A stretch of 64,000 nucleotides of DNA from JAOPZW01 sp963851295 (GCA_963851295.1 CAWKOS010000009.1:1-64000); one strand, 5' to 3'. Positions 34,854-44,218 are shown, counted from the first letter of the stretch. Numbers and translations are program-made. The notes: generated by a model not told the origin, from the letters alone.

Positions 34854-35259
34854 CTGCCAAACAGCCAAGCCTTGTCGTCCTGCGAGCCGTGGGACGCCGG
34901 CGCCGCCGCCCGCCGTGAGGCCCGTTTCTCTTGGCGAGGAGGGTCCTGAACAACCCGGGGTCAGAACGACGGCCCGGAACCGTCCGTCAATCTCACGCGA
35001 CTTGAGGGCTTCCGATCGTCCGTCCCGACATCTTTGACCTCGGGAAACGCGCCTCGCCGCGAGCGACCCGGTGCCGGGCGACTTCTTCAGGAGTCTTCTA
35101 GGGAGCGATCAGTCGCTGGAGTGGCGGTTCGGCTCGACTCCGGAGTGGCTGATGCAGTACGACCGTAGTCGGAGGCAGCGGCGCTGCGCGAATCAACGGA
35201 TGACAAGCGCCCACACTCGGCCTACGGTCGGCCGAGGCGGTCTACGAGGGAGGTGGATC

Positions 35260-35439
35260 ATGAAGACCGCAATGTTGGTTGTGTTGGGAGCAGTTCTCGC
35301 GGTCTTGGCGCTGCCTGTGCTGCTTTTCATCGGCTTCGCCCTCGGGCCGACACTCCTGGTCCTCTTGCTTATCGTCGCGTGCGCCGCGCCCTTCCTGCTG
35401 GTCCTGGGCGCGATGGCGCATCACGCCGGCAGGCATTAG
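35260..35439 (+). CDS. Small hydrophobic membrane protein
   Basis: 59 residues, almost entirely two transmembrane helices: TAMLVVLGAVLAVLALPVLL and FALGPTLLVLLLIVACAAPF, with a short His-containing tail (MAHHAGRH). ATG 35260 has a good ribosome site, gggaggtgg. Nothing suggests a specific function. It stands between att copy 2 and a dead reductase gene. Confidence 0.65.
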   Translation: MKTAMLVVLGAVLAVLALPVLLFIGFALGPTLLVLLLIVACAAPFLLVLGAMAHHAGRH

Positions 35440-35469
35440 GCAGGTCGTCTGGCGCCGTCGGCGGTCTGG

Positions 35470-35900
35470 CGCCGCAGAAACGCGTGACCGTGACCGGCTC
35501 GCGCGCCGCGCAACGCGAGCACGCCGAGAACGGCGCTGGTCGCAAGGCTGCGACCCCGCGCGGATCACGCGTGTCGGCCAGAGCCGGCCGACGCCGTCGA
35601 CGTCGATCGCGTCGATGTCGCCGACGCGCACCGGTGGCAAGCCGACGTCGGCGATCAGCTGCTCGACGCCGGCGTCCTTGGGCGCGCACCAGAAGAGGTC
35701 CCGCCACCTCGCCCGCACCGTTGGGTCGGCGACCATCTCGAAGCCGAGCGTGTTGAACGCGCGTGCGAGTCGCGCGCGCGGGGGCGAACCGGGCGTACAC
35801 GTTCGGCGCGATGCAGGCGCTCGGCGCCGACGTCGCTCGTCGCGCGATGCTGCTGGCGATGCCGGGTGCTGCCGTGCCCGAGCACGGCGATGCTCGTCAT
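35470..35900 (-). pseudogene. Degenerate NADPH:F420-type oxidoreductase
   Basis: The start MTSIAVLGHGST and the later stretch ALGFEMVADP-like reading (FEMVADPTVRARWRDLFWCA), then AGVEQLIADVGLPPVRVGDI and DAIDVDGVGRLWP, match the beginning and the second strand-helix units of NADP oxidoreductase, coenzyme F420-dependent proteins. The Rossmann part between them and the C-terminal domain are missing or out of frame, so several indels have killed the gene. Confidence 0.6.
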
Positions 35901-36034
35901 GGGCGGACGATACGCTCAGGTTTGACGCAATCAGCGTCTCGGAGGATTACCAGTCACGGGCTCGCGGACGCGATGATTGAACGCTTCGGGATCCACGAAC
36001 CCTGTCGCCGCTCTCGCGGCCATGGGTCCGGGCG

Positions 36035-37453
36035 CTACCGAGTCGAGGCAAGGCGGTCGCCCAGCTCGCGCGCGACCGTAAGCACCTCGACGACGTCCTC
36101 GGCTGTCGTGCGGAAGTTCGTGAAGCACACACGCAGGTAGACGCGGCCGTCTACGGTGGCGGGGGCGAGGTAGACGCGCCCGTCCTGCTGGATCGCGCGG
36201 GCGAGCGCGAGGTTGTGCGCGTCGACGTCGGTGGCGCTCGTCGGCCGGTCGCGAAAGTTGACCGTCGAAAGCGTCGGACGGCACAACAGCTCCAGTCCCG
36301 GGTCGGCGTCGACCGCGTCGGCGAGCGCGCGGGCATGGCGCAGCGTGCGCTCGATCCCGGCCCGGAACGCCTGCGCGCCGTAAGTACGAAACGCCAGCCA
36401 CAGCTTCAGCGAGCGGATCGGGCGGGAGTACTCGAGCGTGCGGTCGACGGGATTCGCTGCGTCGGCCTCGTGGAGCAGGTAGTGCTCGTCGTGACGGAAG
36501 GCGGCCGCGAGCGCGCCGCGCGTGCGCAGCAGCACGACGCTGCAGCTCTTCTGCATGCCCAGCCACTTGTGCGCATCGACCGTGACAGAGTCCGCGCGAT
36601 CCAGGCCGTCGAACAGCGCAGCGGCGCTCGGCGCGCAGGCGGCCGGCACCCCGTAGGCGCCGTCCACGTGCATCCACACGCCGTGTCGGGCGCAGACCTC
36701 GGCCACGGCATCCAGCGGGTCCACCGCGCCGGTCAGGGTCGTTCCCCCCGTGGCGACGACCGCGACCGGGGTCACGCCGTCGGCGCGGTCAGCCGCGATG
36801 GCCCGTTCCAGGGCGTCCGGCCCCAAGCGCCGGCGATCGTCGAGAGGCAGCTTGCGGATCGCGTTACGCCCCAGGCCGATCACCTCGACCGCGCGCACGA
36901 CGGACTGATGCGCCTCCTGCGAGCAGTAGACGGCCCCTCGGCGGCTCCCGACCCCACCCATCCGGCAGCCAGGCAGGGCCCGCTCGCGGGCAGCCAGCAA
37001 CGCGGTGAGGTTGGACACCATGCCGCCGCTGGTGAATACGCCCTCGCCGAGCGGGTAGCCGACGAGCTCAGCCACCCACTGCACCGTCTGGCGCTCGAGC
37101 AGGTCGACCGTCCCGCCCGAGGCGGCCGCGTTGACGTCGTAGGCCGCGGCCAGCGCCGAGCCGAGAACCCCGGCCTCCAGGCCGGTCGAACCAATGTAGG
37201 CGACGTACAGCGGTCGAGATGGGGAGACGCTCGCGTCAAGCGCACAGACGGCGTCCTCAAGCGCCGCCTCGACATCCCCAGGCTCGCTAGGTAGCGGCGC
37301 CGTCAACCGCCTTCGCAACTCCTCGGGTGCGACCGGCTCGTGCGGACGCGGGTGGTCAAAGGACTCCCACGCCTGACCGAGGAAGCGCGCGAGCAACTCC
37401 AGCACGGCGTGGCGGTCCACCATCGCCAGTGGATCGTCGGCGGGCAACGGCAC
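36035..37453 (-). CDS. Pyridoxal-dependent group II decarboxylase (aromatic/amino-acid type)
   Basis: About 472 residues from GTG 37453 (VPLPADDPLAMVDRH); ATG 37423 is an alternative and the 37552 frame adds unconserved sequence. PLP-fold landmarks: YVAYIGSTGLEAGVLGSALA, GVFTSGGMVSNLTALLAARE, VYCSQEAHQSVVRAVEVIGL, VVATGGTTLTGAVDPLDAVA, WMHVDGAYGVPAACAP and the Schiff-base lysine in VDAHKWLGMQKSCSVVL. The C-terminal small domain includes STVNFRDRP and VYLRVCFTNFRTT. Such enzymes decarboxylate aromatic amino acids, glutamate or 2,4-diaminobutyrate; the substrate cannot be fixed here. It lies between att copies 2 and 3 and appears monocistronic. Confidence 0.92.
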   Translation of the reverse strand: MPLPADDPLAMVDRHAVLELLARFLGQAWESFDHPRPHEPVAPEELRRRLTAPLPSEPGDVEAALEDAVCALDASVSPSRPLYVAYIGSTGLEAGVLGSALAAAYDVNAAASGGTVDLLERQTVQWVAELVGYPLGEGVFTSGGMVSNLTALLAARERALPGCRMGGVGSRRGAVYCSQEAHQSVVRAVEVIGLGRNAIRKLPLDDRRRLGPDALERAIAADRADGVTPVAVVATGGTTLTGAVDPLDAVAEVCARHGVWMHVDGAYGVPAACAPSAAALFDGLDRADSVTVDAHKWLGMQKSCSVVLLRTRGALAAAFRHDEHYLLHEADAANPVDRTLEYSRPIRSLKLWLAFRTYGAQAFRAGIERTLRHARALADAVDADPGLELLCRPTLSTVNFRDRPTSATDVDAHNLALARAIQQDGRVYLAPATVDGRVYLRVCFTNFRTTAEDVVEVLTVARELGDRLASTR

Positions 37454-37749
37454 CGTTATACCGCTTGGCAAACGAGCACGCGTGTCCACTCCGGCGCCAA
37501 GATGCCTGCTCGACGAGCCCCGTCCGTCCCGGACGGAGAGCCGCCGGCTCACAGGTAGCTAACGAAAAGCAGGCGTGAGTCGACCCGCGGCTGGCACGCC
37601 CGCATCTCGTCCCTGGCGAGCGCCGGAGACCGCGCAGCCGCCGCGCTCGCATCGCGGTAGCGAGCTCGCGGCCGCGAGGGTGCTGCTCCTCGTCGAATCG
37701 GATAGGTCTTCGAGCTCGCGCGAGGTCAGGGCGTGAGAGGGTTGGGGCG
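37454..37749. other. Divergent intergenic region
   Basis: 296 bases between the decarboxylase and patatin genes, probably holding both promoters; no gene is supported. Confidence 0.45.
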
Positions 37750-38898
37750 ATGGACGGGACGATTGGGGTGGTGCTGTCGGGCGGCGGCGCTCGCGGGGCG
37801 TACGAGTTCGGCGCGCTGGAGGTGCTGGCGCCCGTTCTGGACGGGCCGGCGCGGATGATGGTCGGCACGAGCGCCGGCGCGCTCGGCGCCGCCTATCTGG
37901 CCGCGAACGTGCACCACGGGCTCGAGGCCGCCGCGCGCTCGGGCGGCGAGAAGTGGCTCGAAGTCGAGATTGGCGACGTCATCGGCCCGCTGTGCTCGCC
38001 GCGCGAGCTTGCCCGTCTGCTGCTCTACGGACTCGAGCTGCTGGGCGTCCGCGCGCCCGCCCCGCCGAGCCTGCTCGACACCAGTCCACAGCCAGAGACG
38101 ATCGCGGCGCTGATCGACTTCGAGCAGCTGGCGCGCAACGTCGAGGACGGCACCCTGGCCACGGCCGCCGTCGTGGCGACCGCCTACGCGACGGCGAGAA
38201 GCGTCGTCTTCCACTACGGTGGCCAGTCGCCACCCACCGACGATCGGCGCGGCATCGACTACGTCGCGACCGCGCTCGCGGTCGAGCACGTCCAGGCCTC
38301 CAGCGCAATCCAGTCCCTGTTCCCGGCCGTACTCGTCGGTGAGCGCTGGTACGGCGACGGCGGCGTGCGGCTCAACACGCCGCTGAAGCCTGCCCTGAAG
38401 CTGAACGCCGATCGGTTGGTGGTGATCGGACTCAACTCGGTCGCCGGGCCGCCGCTCGAGTACGACGATCGTCGGCCGGATGTCTTCGACGGCGCCGCCG
38501 CCGTCGCCCAGTCCCTGCTCGCCGACCAGCTCGCCCACGACGTTGACACCCTGAGCACGATCAACGACGACGTCAAAGAGAGCCGCCAGCCGATAACGCA
38601 CCGGCTCGTGCCGTACATCTTTGTCGCGCCCACCGACTGGCTCGCGATCGGCCGCCTCGCGACCGACGTCTACAACCGCCATTACGCGGGCGCGCGCGGG
38701 CTCCACCACAACCGCGAGTTGGCGCTGCTCGGGCGGCTGCTGGACGCGGGCCGCAACCCGGTCCGCGGCGACCTGCTGAGCTACCTGTTTTTTGCTCCCG
38801 AGTTCATCCAGCCGCTGATCGAGCTGGGCCGGCGAGACGCGCGGGCCTGGCTCGATCGCCAAGGGCGAGCGGATCCCTGGCGCACAGAGCACCCGTGA
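37750..38898 (+). CDS. Patatin-like phospholipase
   Basis: 382 residues. It has the Ser-Asp dyad of patatins: oxyanion glycines in VLSGGGARGAYEFGALEVL, nucleophile elbow in MMVGTSAGALGAAYLA (G-T-S-A-G), and the catalytic Asp in RWYGDGGVRLNTPLKPALKL (D-G-G). The long helical C-terminus (LIELGRRDARAWLDRQGRAD) is characteristic of bacterial patatins. It hydrolyses acyl esters, probably of phospholipids. No signal peptide, so cytosolic or membrane-peripheral. Monocistronic, in the segment bounded by att copies 2 and 3. Confidence 0.92.
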   Translation: MDGTIGVVLSGGGARGAYEFGALEVLAPVLDGPARMMVGTSAGALGAAYLAANVHHGLEAAARSGGEKWLEVEIGDVIGPLCSPRELARLLLYGLELLGVRAPAPPSLLDTSPQPETIAALIDFEQLARNVEDGTLATAAVVATAYATARSVVFHYGGQSPPTDDRRGIDYVATALAVEHVQASSAIQSLFPAVLVGERWYGDGGVRLNTPLKPALKLNADRLVVIGLNSVAGPPLEYDDRRPDVFDGAAAVAQSLLADQLAHDVDTLSTINDDVKESRQPITHRLVPYIFVAPTDWLAIGRLATDVYNRHYAGARGLHHNRELALLGRLLDAGRNPVRGDLLSYLFFAPEFIQPLIELGRRDARAWLDRQGRADPWRTEHP

Positions 38899-39118
38899 CC
38901 TGCCGCGGGGTCAAGCGGGCTGAGGACGACGCCGGTCACGATCTGCCGGGCCGCCGAAGTGGCATTCGTCCAGCGGTTTCGATTGTCGCCCAGCTCGCCG
39001 ATGACCACGGGATGCACAGGCATCGGCTGCCACGAGTGCCACTTCCGCCGGATGCCGTCGTCTCGCCGACGCGTGCGAGACGTTAGGACACGCGGAATGG
39101 CGAGCGCCACGAATGTCG

Positions 39119-39182
39119 GTTGTGTCCAACGGTGTGTCCAATCGGCCCAGATTCCTCGATGGCTAAGCCAGATTAGGCGGGA
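39119..39182 (+). repeat. att-flanking repeat shared with 34751-34819
   Basis: Includes the paired units gtgtccaacggtgtgtccaa and gatggctaagccagattagg directly before the tRNA core. Similarity with copy 2 begins near cggaatg about 30 bases further upstream. Confidence 0.6.
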
Positions 39183-39224
39183 ATCATAATCCGCGTGTCG
39201 GGGGTTCGAGTCCCTCCTCCGGCA
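39183..39224 (+). repeat. tRNA 3'-half / att-like core, copy 3
   Basis: 42 bases identical to copy 1 at 29178-29219, including atcataat and the complete T-arm and acceptor 3' strand. No 5' tRNA half precedes it. Marks the right boundary of the tRNA-linked accessory region seen in the window. Confidence 0.85.
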
Positions 39225-39782
39225 TCGAGATAATCCCTGGTAATTCGGCGCTTTTGTTCATCTCGGATCGTTCCAGGAACATTGGATTTCTCCGGCAGAC
39301 TTCTCTGGGAGTCCGCGTCGCGGTCGCGGACAACGCGAGAAGCGAAGTCCTGCTGAGTAAGACGCGCGCGTGCAAAGTCCCGGCTTGGCGGTCGTCCCGG
39401 CTTGGCGGTCGCGGCCGAGGCGCCCGACGACGACCATCTGTGAGCGCGGGCGGCTGAGCGGAGCATGCACGAACGTCGCCTTCAGCGCTGCCGAGGGCGA
39501 ACACCTCGCCGTAGTCGCCCGCGTCCTCGACGCACTCGCCGACGCCGCCGGACACCACGCCCAGCACGTCATCAACGACGCCGACACCGCCATCCACGCC
39601 ACGCTCGACACACCCCCACCAGCCCCCTGGGCCTAATCCCACCGCGGGTCACCCAAGCCGAGGGCTAGCTCCTACTACTACTTTGCTCAGTGATCCTGAG
39701 CGCTTTAGCGATTCGACGGGAGAACCCGAACGCGTACGTCGGCGATTGCAACTACGCGGAAGGTACGCTGTCAACTCCGTCG

Positions 39783-40019
39783 ATGCGCGAGACCGATCAC
39801 AAGCCCGGACGCTCCAAGTGGTCCTCGCGCGAAGGTGAGCGCTGGTGGTGGGCAGCAGCCACGTCCTTCGGAGGGGCATCGGTCATTGCGCTCCTGGCCG
39901 TCGCCGTGATCGCGATCCTGATGGAGGAGCTATGGATAGTGCTGGGAGCGATCGCCGTGCTCGCGCTCGCAGCCTTGCTCATGTGGTCGTTCCTGAACGG
40001 TGATTCGTGGGGGAACTAG
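39783..40019 (+). CDS. Small membrane protein, hypothetical
   Basis: 78 residues from ATG 39783. A charged N-terminus (MRETDHKPGRSKWSSREGER) leads to two helices, SFGGASVIALLAVAVIAILM and LWIVLGAIAVLALAALLMWS, joined by a two-Glu turn. The in-frame start at 39690 would add an unlikely peptide. No family recognised. Confidence 0.55.
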   Translation: MRETDHKPGRSKWSSREGERWWWAAATSFGGASVIALLAVAVIAILMEELWIVLGAIAVLALAALLMWSFLNGDSWGN

Positions 40020-40197
40020 TGGCTCCCCCGAGTAGGAGCCCTGACGCAGCGTTTCGCTCCACGAGCTGACGGAAGGTCGGCCGCCCCTGCGCTTCGGGGA
40101 AGCAGAAGGACCGTAGAGCCTGCTTAGCCAGCGCCATTGGGCGGCTCGCCTGGCTGTCCGGCGCCGCTCCTAGCCGCGTCTGCGTCGAACGCGGCGG

Positions 40198-41163
40198 CTA
40201 GAGCCTCGGCGGCAGGTCGAACATCCCGAGCAGGGCGCCGTCGAAGGTCGTGATGTCCTTCACGGCGCCCTCCTCGATCCGCAGCACGTCGATCGCGAGC
40301 GGCGTGTACGCGTCGTCGCCGGGGCGGCGGACGTAGCACGCGACAGCCGGCTGCCCGTTGGCGCGGGTGACGACGCATCGCATGCTGCCGAAGATGCCCT
40401 CGCCGAAGCCGCCCTCGACCCAGCTGCCGACGACCCGGTCGCGGCCGACCCACGTGCCGGGCTGCGGCGGCATCGTGAAGCGCACGTCCTCGTGCAGCAG
40501 CGCGGCGAGGCCCTGCACGTCGGCGCGCTCGCTGAGCTCGACGTAGCGGTCGAGCAGCTCGCGCTCGGCCGCGGTCGGCTCGGCGCCGGGCGCCCACTCT
40601 GCGCGGCGCTCGGGCAGCCGCTCGCGCAGGCCGGCGCGCGCCCGCTGCAGCGCCGAGTTGGCCGAGGCCTCGGTCGTCTCGAGCAGCGACGCGGTCTCGC
40701 GCGCCGAGCAGCCGAGCACGTCGCGCAGGACGAGCACCGCCCGCGGCAGCGGCGCCAGGTGCTGGATCGCGACGAGGAAGGCGAGCTCGAGCGTCTCCTT
40801 GCCGAGCGTCACGTCCTCGGGGCCCTCGCGGCCGTCGGGCAGCTCCTCGAGCAGCGCGTCGGGGTACGGCTGCAGCCAGAGCACCTCGCCGTCGGCCGTC
40901 GGCGTCCGCGGCCGCTTGTCGAGCGCGTCGAGGCAGGCGTTGGTGGCGATCCGGTACAGCCACGCGCGCACCGACGCGCGCCCGGCGTAGGTCTCGCGGC
41001 GGCGCCAGGCGCGCAGGAACGTCTCCTGCACGAGGTCCTCGGACTCCTCGAACGAGCCGAGCATCCGGTAGCAGTGCACGTGCAGCTCGCGGCGATGGCG
41101 CTCGACCCGCGCGCCGAACGCGGCCTCGTCGAGCTGCTGGAGGTCTTCGGTGGTGGAGGTCAT
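40198..41163 (-). CDS. ECF sigma-70 factor with SnoaL-like C-terminal domain (TIGR02960-type)
   Basis: 321 residues. Region 2 reads LHVHCYRMLGSFEESEDLVQ then ETFLRAWRRRETYAGRASVR, and region 4 reads LPRAVLVLRDVLGCSARETA then SLLETTEASANSALQRARAG. The last approximately 120 residues form an NTF2/SnoaL fold (VELSERADVQGLAALLHEDV; FTMPPQPGTWVGRDRVVGSW), as in the SigX5/SigG-like ECF groups, where this domain modulates the sigma factor in place of a classical anti-sigma factor. No anti-sigma gene is adjacent, in line with that. It directs transcription of an unknown regulon. Confidence 0.93.
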   Translation of the reverse strand: MTSTTEDLQQLDEAAFGARVERHRRELHVHCYRMLGSFEESEDLVQETFLRAWRRRETYAGRASVRAWLYRIATNACLDALDKRPRTPTADGEVLWLQPYPDALLEELPDGREGPEDVTLGKETLELAFLVAIQHLAPLPRAVLVLRDVLGCSARETASLLETTEASANSALQRARAGLRERLPERRAEWAPGAEPTAAERELLDRYVELSERADVQGLAALLHEDVRFTMPPQPGTWVGRDRVVGSWVEGGFGEGIFGSMRCVVTRANGQPAVACYVRRPGDDAYTPLAIDVLRIEEGAVKDITTFDGALLGMFDLPPRL

Positions 41164-41310
41164 GTCCCGTGTGACGGCGACACGCCCGAAAGCTCATCAC
41201 ACGGTGCAGCCCGGCTCGGCGAGACCTGCCACGAGCCGTTGCGGTAGCGGTCAATGGGACCGCCGCTTTCGCATCTGCTGCTCCTATGTCAAGAAATTTG
41301 ATGGTGGGGG

Positions 41311-41927
41311 TCATGCCCTGGACGGGGTGGGGGCGCGTAGGAGCTGCCAGACGCGTCGGGCGAGGTGTCGTTTGAGGCAGCGAATGGCGTCGCGGTTGGT
41401 CTTGCCCTCGGCCTTCTTGCGGGCGATGTAGTCGCGCGTCTGGGGGTCGCAGCGGGCGCGGGTGACGGCCATGCGGTGGATGGCTGCGTTGATCTGGCGG
41501 TTGCCGCAGCGATCGAGGCGGTGACGGTCGGTTCGTCCCGAGCTGGCGGGGATCGGGGCGATCCCCGCGGCTCGGGCGAGCTTGGCGTCGGTGGCGAAGC
41601 GATCGGCGCCGGCGATCTCACCGACGAGCTTGGCCGCGGTCAGCGGCCCGCAGCCGCGCTCGGCGACGAGTTGTGGCGCGACCTGGGCGACGAGGTCGGC
41701 GATCTCCGTCTCGAGCGCGTTGATGGTGTGGGTCAGCTCGCGCACGCGGCGCAGCTCGTCGCGCGCGATGCGCACGCGCATGGTCTGCTCGGCGCTGGCG
41801 TAGCCGCCGGGCGATCTGCTCGGTGCACTGCGTTCGTAGAACAACGCGCCGCCAGGCAACGCGAGCTCGGGCCAGAGGTCGTGGAGATTCCACTGCAGCG
41901 TGCTGTTGAGCGCGACGCGCTGCCGAT
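41311..41927 (-). pseudogene. IS110 transposase, C-terminal part
   Basis: Resumes at RVALNSTLQWNLHDLWPELA, matching RVELNNTLLWHLHDLWPELR of the intact copy, and runs through VAERGCGPLTAAKLVGEIAG and AGIAPIPASSGRTDRHRLDR to the stop. Separated from its N-terminal part by the IS256 insertion; not translatable as one protein. Confidence 0.85.
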
Positions 41928-42913
41928 TGCTCTTCGAAGCGCTCGAGTTCTGTGAGGGCGTCGTCGGCGTTGGCGGCGGTGTAGATCGGCCGCAGGTCCT
42001 TGGCCACGGTCCGGCGGTCGCGGTAGTTGACGTAGCGCAGGCTCGCTCGGATCTGATGGACGATGCAGGTCTGCACCCAGGCTTGGGGGAAGACGGCCTC
42101 GATCGCCTCGGGGAACCCGCTCAGTCCGTCGACGCAGGCGATCAGGACGTCGTCCGTGCCGCGGCGCTTGAGGTCGTTCAGCACGGCCAGCCAGAACTTC
42201 GAGCCCTCGGTCTCCTGCCACCAGATCCCCAGGACCTCGCGGTCGCCGTCGCAGGTCACCCCCATCGCGAGGTAGCAGGCGCGGGCCCGGACCGAGCGGT
42301 CCTCGCGGACCTTCACGAACATCGCGTCGAAGTAGACGATCGGGTAGACGCGCTCCAGCGGCCGCGAGCGCCATGCCGCGACGTCCTCCAAGACGGCGTC
42401 GGTGATCCGGCTGACGGTGTCGCGGCCGATCTCGGTGGCGTAGAGCTCGGTCAGGTGCGCCGAGATGTCACGCACCGACATGCCGCCGGCGTAGAGGGCG
42501 AGGATCTTGTCGTCCAGCCCGGCCAGCCGAGTCTGGCGTTTCTTGACCAGCTGAGGCTCAAAGCTGCCGTCGCGGTCGCGCGGGGTGCGGACCTCGACGG
42601 GCCCCAGATCGGTGCTCACCGTCTTGGCGGTCGAGCCGTTGCGGACATTCGCGCTGCCCGGGACACCGCCCGGCGGGTGACCGAGGTGTCCGGTCAGCTC
42701 GGACTCCAACGCCGTCTGGATCACGCGGCCGGCCAGCTGCGACAGCAGCCCGCCAGGCCCGGTGATTTCCTCGCCCTCAAGGCCCTTCAGGGCGTCCTGC
42801 AGGGCCTCCTCGGGCAGCAGGCCGGCCAGACGGTCGGCGACCGCCTGGCAGACCCGCTGATCAGGCTGCTCGGCGCCAGTGCCCCGGCGCCGCTTGGACT
42901 GCATATTGGTCAT
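41928..42913 (-). pseudogene. IS256-family (mutator-type) transposase, C-terminally truncated
   Basis: About 329 residues remain of an expected 400 or more. Characteristic parts: LLSQLAGRVIQTALESELTG (HLGH follows), VRTPRDRDGSFEPQLVKKRQ, LYAGGMSVRDISAHLTELYA, PIVYFDAMFVKVRED (first Asp), VLIACVDGLSGFPEAIEAVF (second Asp) and QTCIVHQIRASLRYVNYRDR. The region after the DALTELERFEE helix, holding the catalytic Glu, is missing, so it cannot be active. Start ATG 42913 follows a gaaggga ribosome site. Confidence 0.9.
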
Positions 42914-43050
42914 GGTGATGGGTGGTCCCTTCTCGGGCCGCCCGCCGGGCCGGCCACGACGCTCGCCCCTCCGGGGCTCCCGTCGCGACCGGCCCGGCAG
43001 CCAGCACCGGATCGATCACCACGACCACACACACTTCATCGGACAGACCC
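41928..43050 (-). mobile_element. IS256-family insertion, 3'-truncated, nested in IS110
   Basis: The 5' edge is sharp: IS110 sequence stops after ctggtcgg and the IS begins gggtctgtccgatgaagtg (43032-43050). At the other side the transposase frame is cut after LTELERFEE and IS110 resumes within a few bases, so the IS256 right terminal repeat is absent. Confidence 0.75.
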
Positions 43051-43473
43051 GACCAGGCGCTCGCGGTGATCGACCAGCAAGCGGATGTCCAGCTCGACAC
43101 CGGCCAACGCCGCTATCGGCAGCGTCTCGATCCCGGCCGCCAGCGCGGCGCGCGCGACCGCCACCGCGTCGATCTGATCGGACTTCCCACGCTGACGGCT
43201 CGAACGCCGGCTGGCCGCGATCAGCCGCGTCGCGACGCGCACGACGCGTTCACCGCGACCGAGCAAAAAGCGCTCCAGCGCGCCCGAAACGTGCCGACAG
43301 TCCTCCAAGGCCCAGACCCGCTGGCCATCGAGCTCGCGCGCCCAGCCCAGCAACGTCGCGAACCCTCGCGGGCCGACCTGGACGGTCTTATCGCCGAGGA
43401 CCTGACCGGTCGCGACGTTGACCGCGGCGAGCGTGTGCGAGCGCTCGTGGGTGTCCGCCCCGAGCACGATCAT
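43051..43473 (-). pseudogene. IS110 transposase, N-terminal part
   Basis: MIVLGADTHERSHTLAAVNV through RVWALEDCRHVSGALERFLL and RQRGKSDQIDAVAVARAALA to LLVDHRERLVG, where IS256 begins. All N-terminal catalytic acids are present, but the protein ends three codons into the insertion. Confidence 0.88.
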
Positions 43474-43712
43474 GACCCGCGTCCACATCCCTTCCATCCC
43501 GATGCTGGACGCCCGGCGGACAGGGCTTGCTGGGGGCGCTGCCACGCTCCTATCAAGTCACGCCGAACATCCCCGACCGGCGACGAGCGACACACCAAAA
43601 GGAGGTCAGACCGCCCAGGCCGACAGCCTCAAAGAGAGTCAGCCCGCCGCCCGGTCGAGACCTTCTCCTCGGCATCGGACGTCACCGACACCCGAGAATC
43701 GAAACAGCAAGC
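43474..43712 (-). ncRNA. Candidate IS110 bridge RNA region, second copy
   Basis: Non-coding left end of the split element, conserved with 9415-9653. Shared blocks include ctgactctc-ttgaggctgtc and gtcgctcgtcgccggtcggg. Could still be transcribed and act in trans with the intact transposase at 9654. RNA boundaries not determined. Confidence 0.4.
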
Positions 43713-43851
43713 CTCCAAGCGGCAGCCGGTTGCCCACGGTCCACCAGGTGCGCACCGATGAGTTCTCGCCAGCCGCGCGGTCTATCTGAAAGATGAATGG
43801 CGCTGCGGGACAGGTCCACCGGTCCGGACGCCGACATCCGAAGGAGCCGCC

Positions 43852-43956
43852 ATGTCGCGCGCCAGAACCCACAACTTCTCGATCTCGCTCGACGGCTTCG
43901 CCACCGGTCAAAGCCATGCCGCCGACGCCCCGTTCGGTCACACCTTCACCCGGTGA
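43852..43956 (+). pseudogene. N-terminal fragment of a dihydrofolate-reductase-like (RibD_C) protein
   Basis: A good ribosome site (aaggagccgcc) and MSRARTHNFSISLDGFATGQ then SHAADAPFGHTFTR, ending at TGA 43956 after only 34 codons. The DGFATG motif and DAPFGH turn are characteristic of this reductase family, whose members have about 180-230 residues. The rest has been deleted next to the IS110 end. Confidence 0.7.
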
Positions 43957-44218
43957 GGGTCCGGTCAGGCGGCGTCGAGTCGGCGCGTTCCGGTGTGGTC
44001 GAAGCGAGCACCAGCGCACCGGTTACCGCCAGCGCGGCAACGCTCCCGGCTTCGTCGACGATTGGCTGGCCGGCCGCTTCGCGTACCACGTGCGGAGTAG
44101 GCGGGCATAGCGAAGATGGCGGCGCGCTGCGAGCCGCCGCGTCAGTGGCCGCCCGCGACTTGTGCGGCCCATCCGGCATCGGCACGGCCCGATGGGGCAT
44201 GCTTGGGGTATGGAGACG

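Larger units (their letters stand above)
34570..35259. other. Intergenic stretch containing att-like copy 2
   Basis: No supported gene. It carries the putative arm repeats (34751-34819), the tRNA 3'-half (34820-34853) and the promoter/ribosome site of the small membrane gene at 35260. Confidence 0.5.
38899..39782. other. Intergenic stretch containing att-like copy 3
   Basis: Holds the arm-like repeats and the tRNA 3'-half. Downstream, a + strand frame ending at 39636 (NVAFSAAEGEHLAVVARVLD, ALADAAGHHAQHVINDAD) looks protein-like and may be the 3' fragment of a lost gene. Nothing else is supported. Confidence 0.45.
41253..43712 (-). mobile_element. IS110-family element, second copy, split by an IS256-family insertion
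   Basis: The ends match the intact copy at 9415-10735 in reverse orientation: gcttgctgttt at 43702-43712 and agatgcgaaagcgg near 41253-41266. Its transposase gene is interrupted at the LVDHRERLVG codon. About 1.12 kb of IS256-type DNA fills the gap. Confidence 0.8.

Noticed and set aside
39184..39642. 152-codon - strand protein ending EEGLEPPTRGL
   Set aside because: The ending is the antisense reading of the tRNA fragment, a well-known false peptide, and the rest is Gly/Val repeat shadow.
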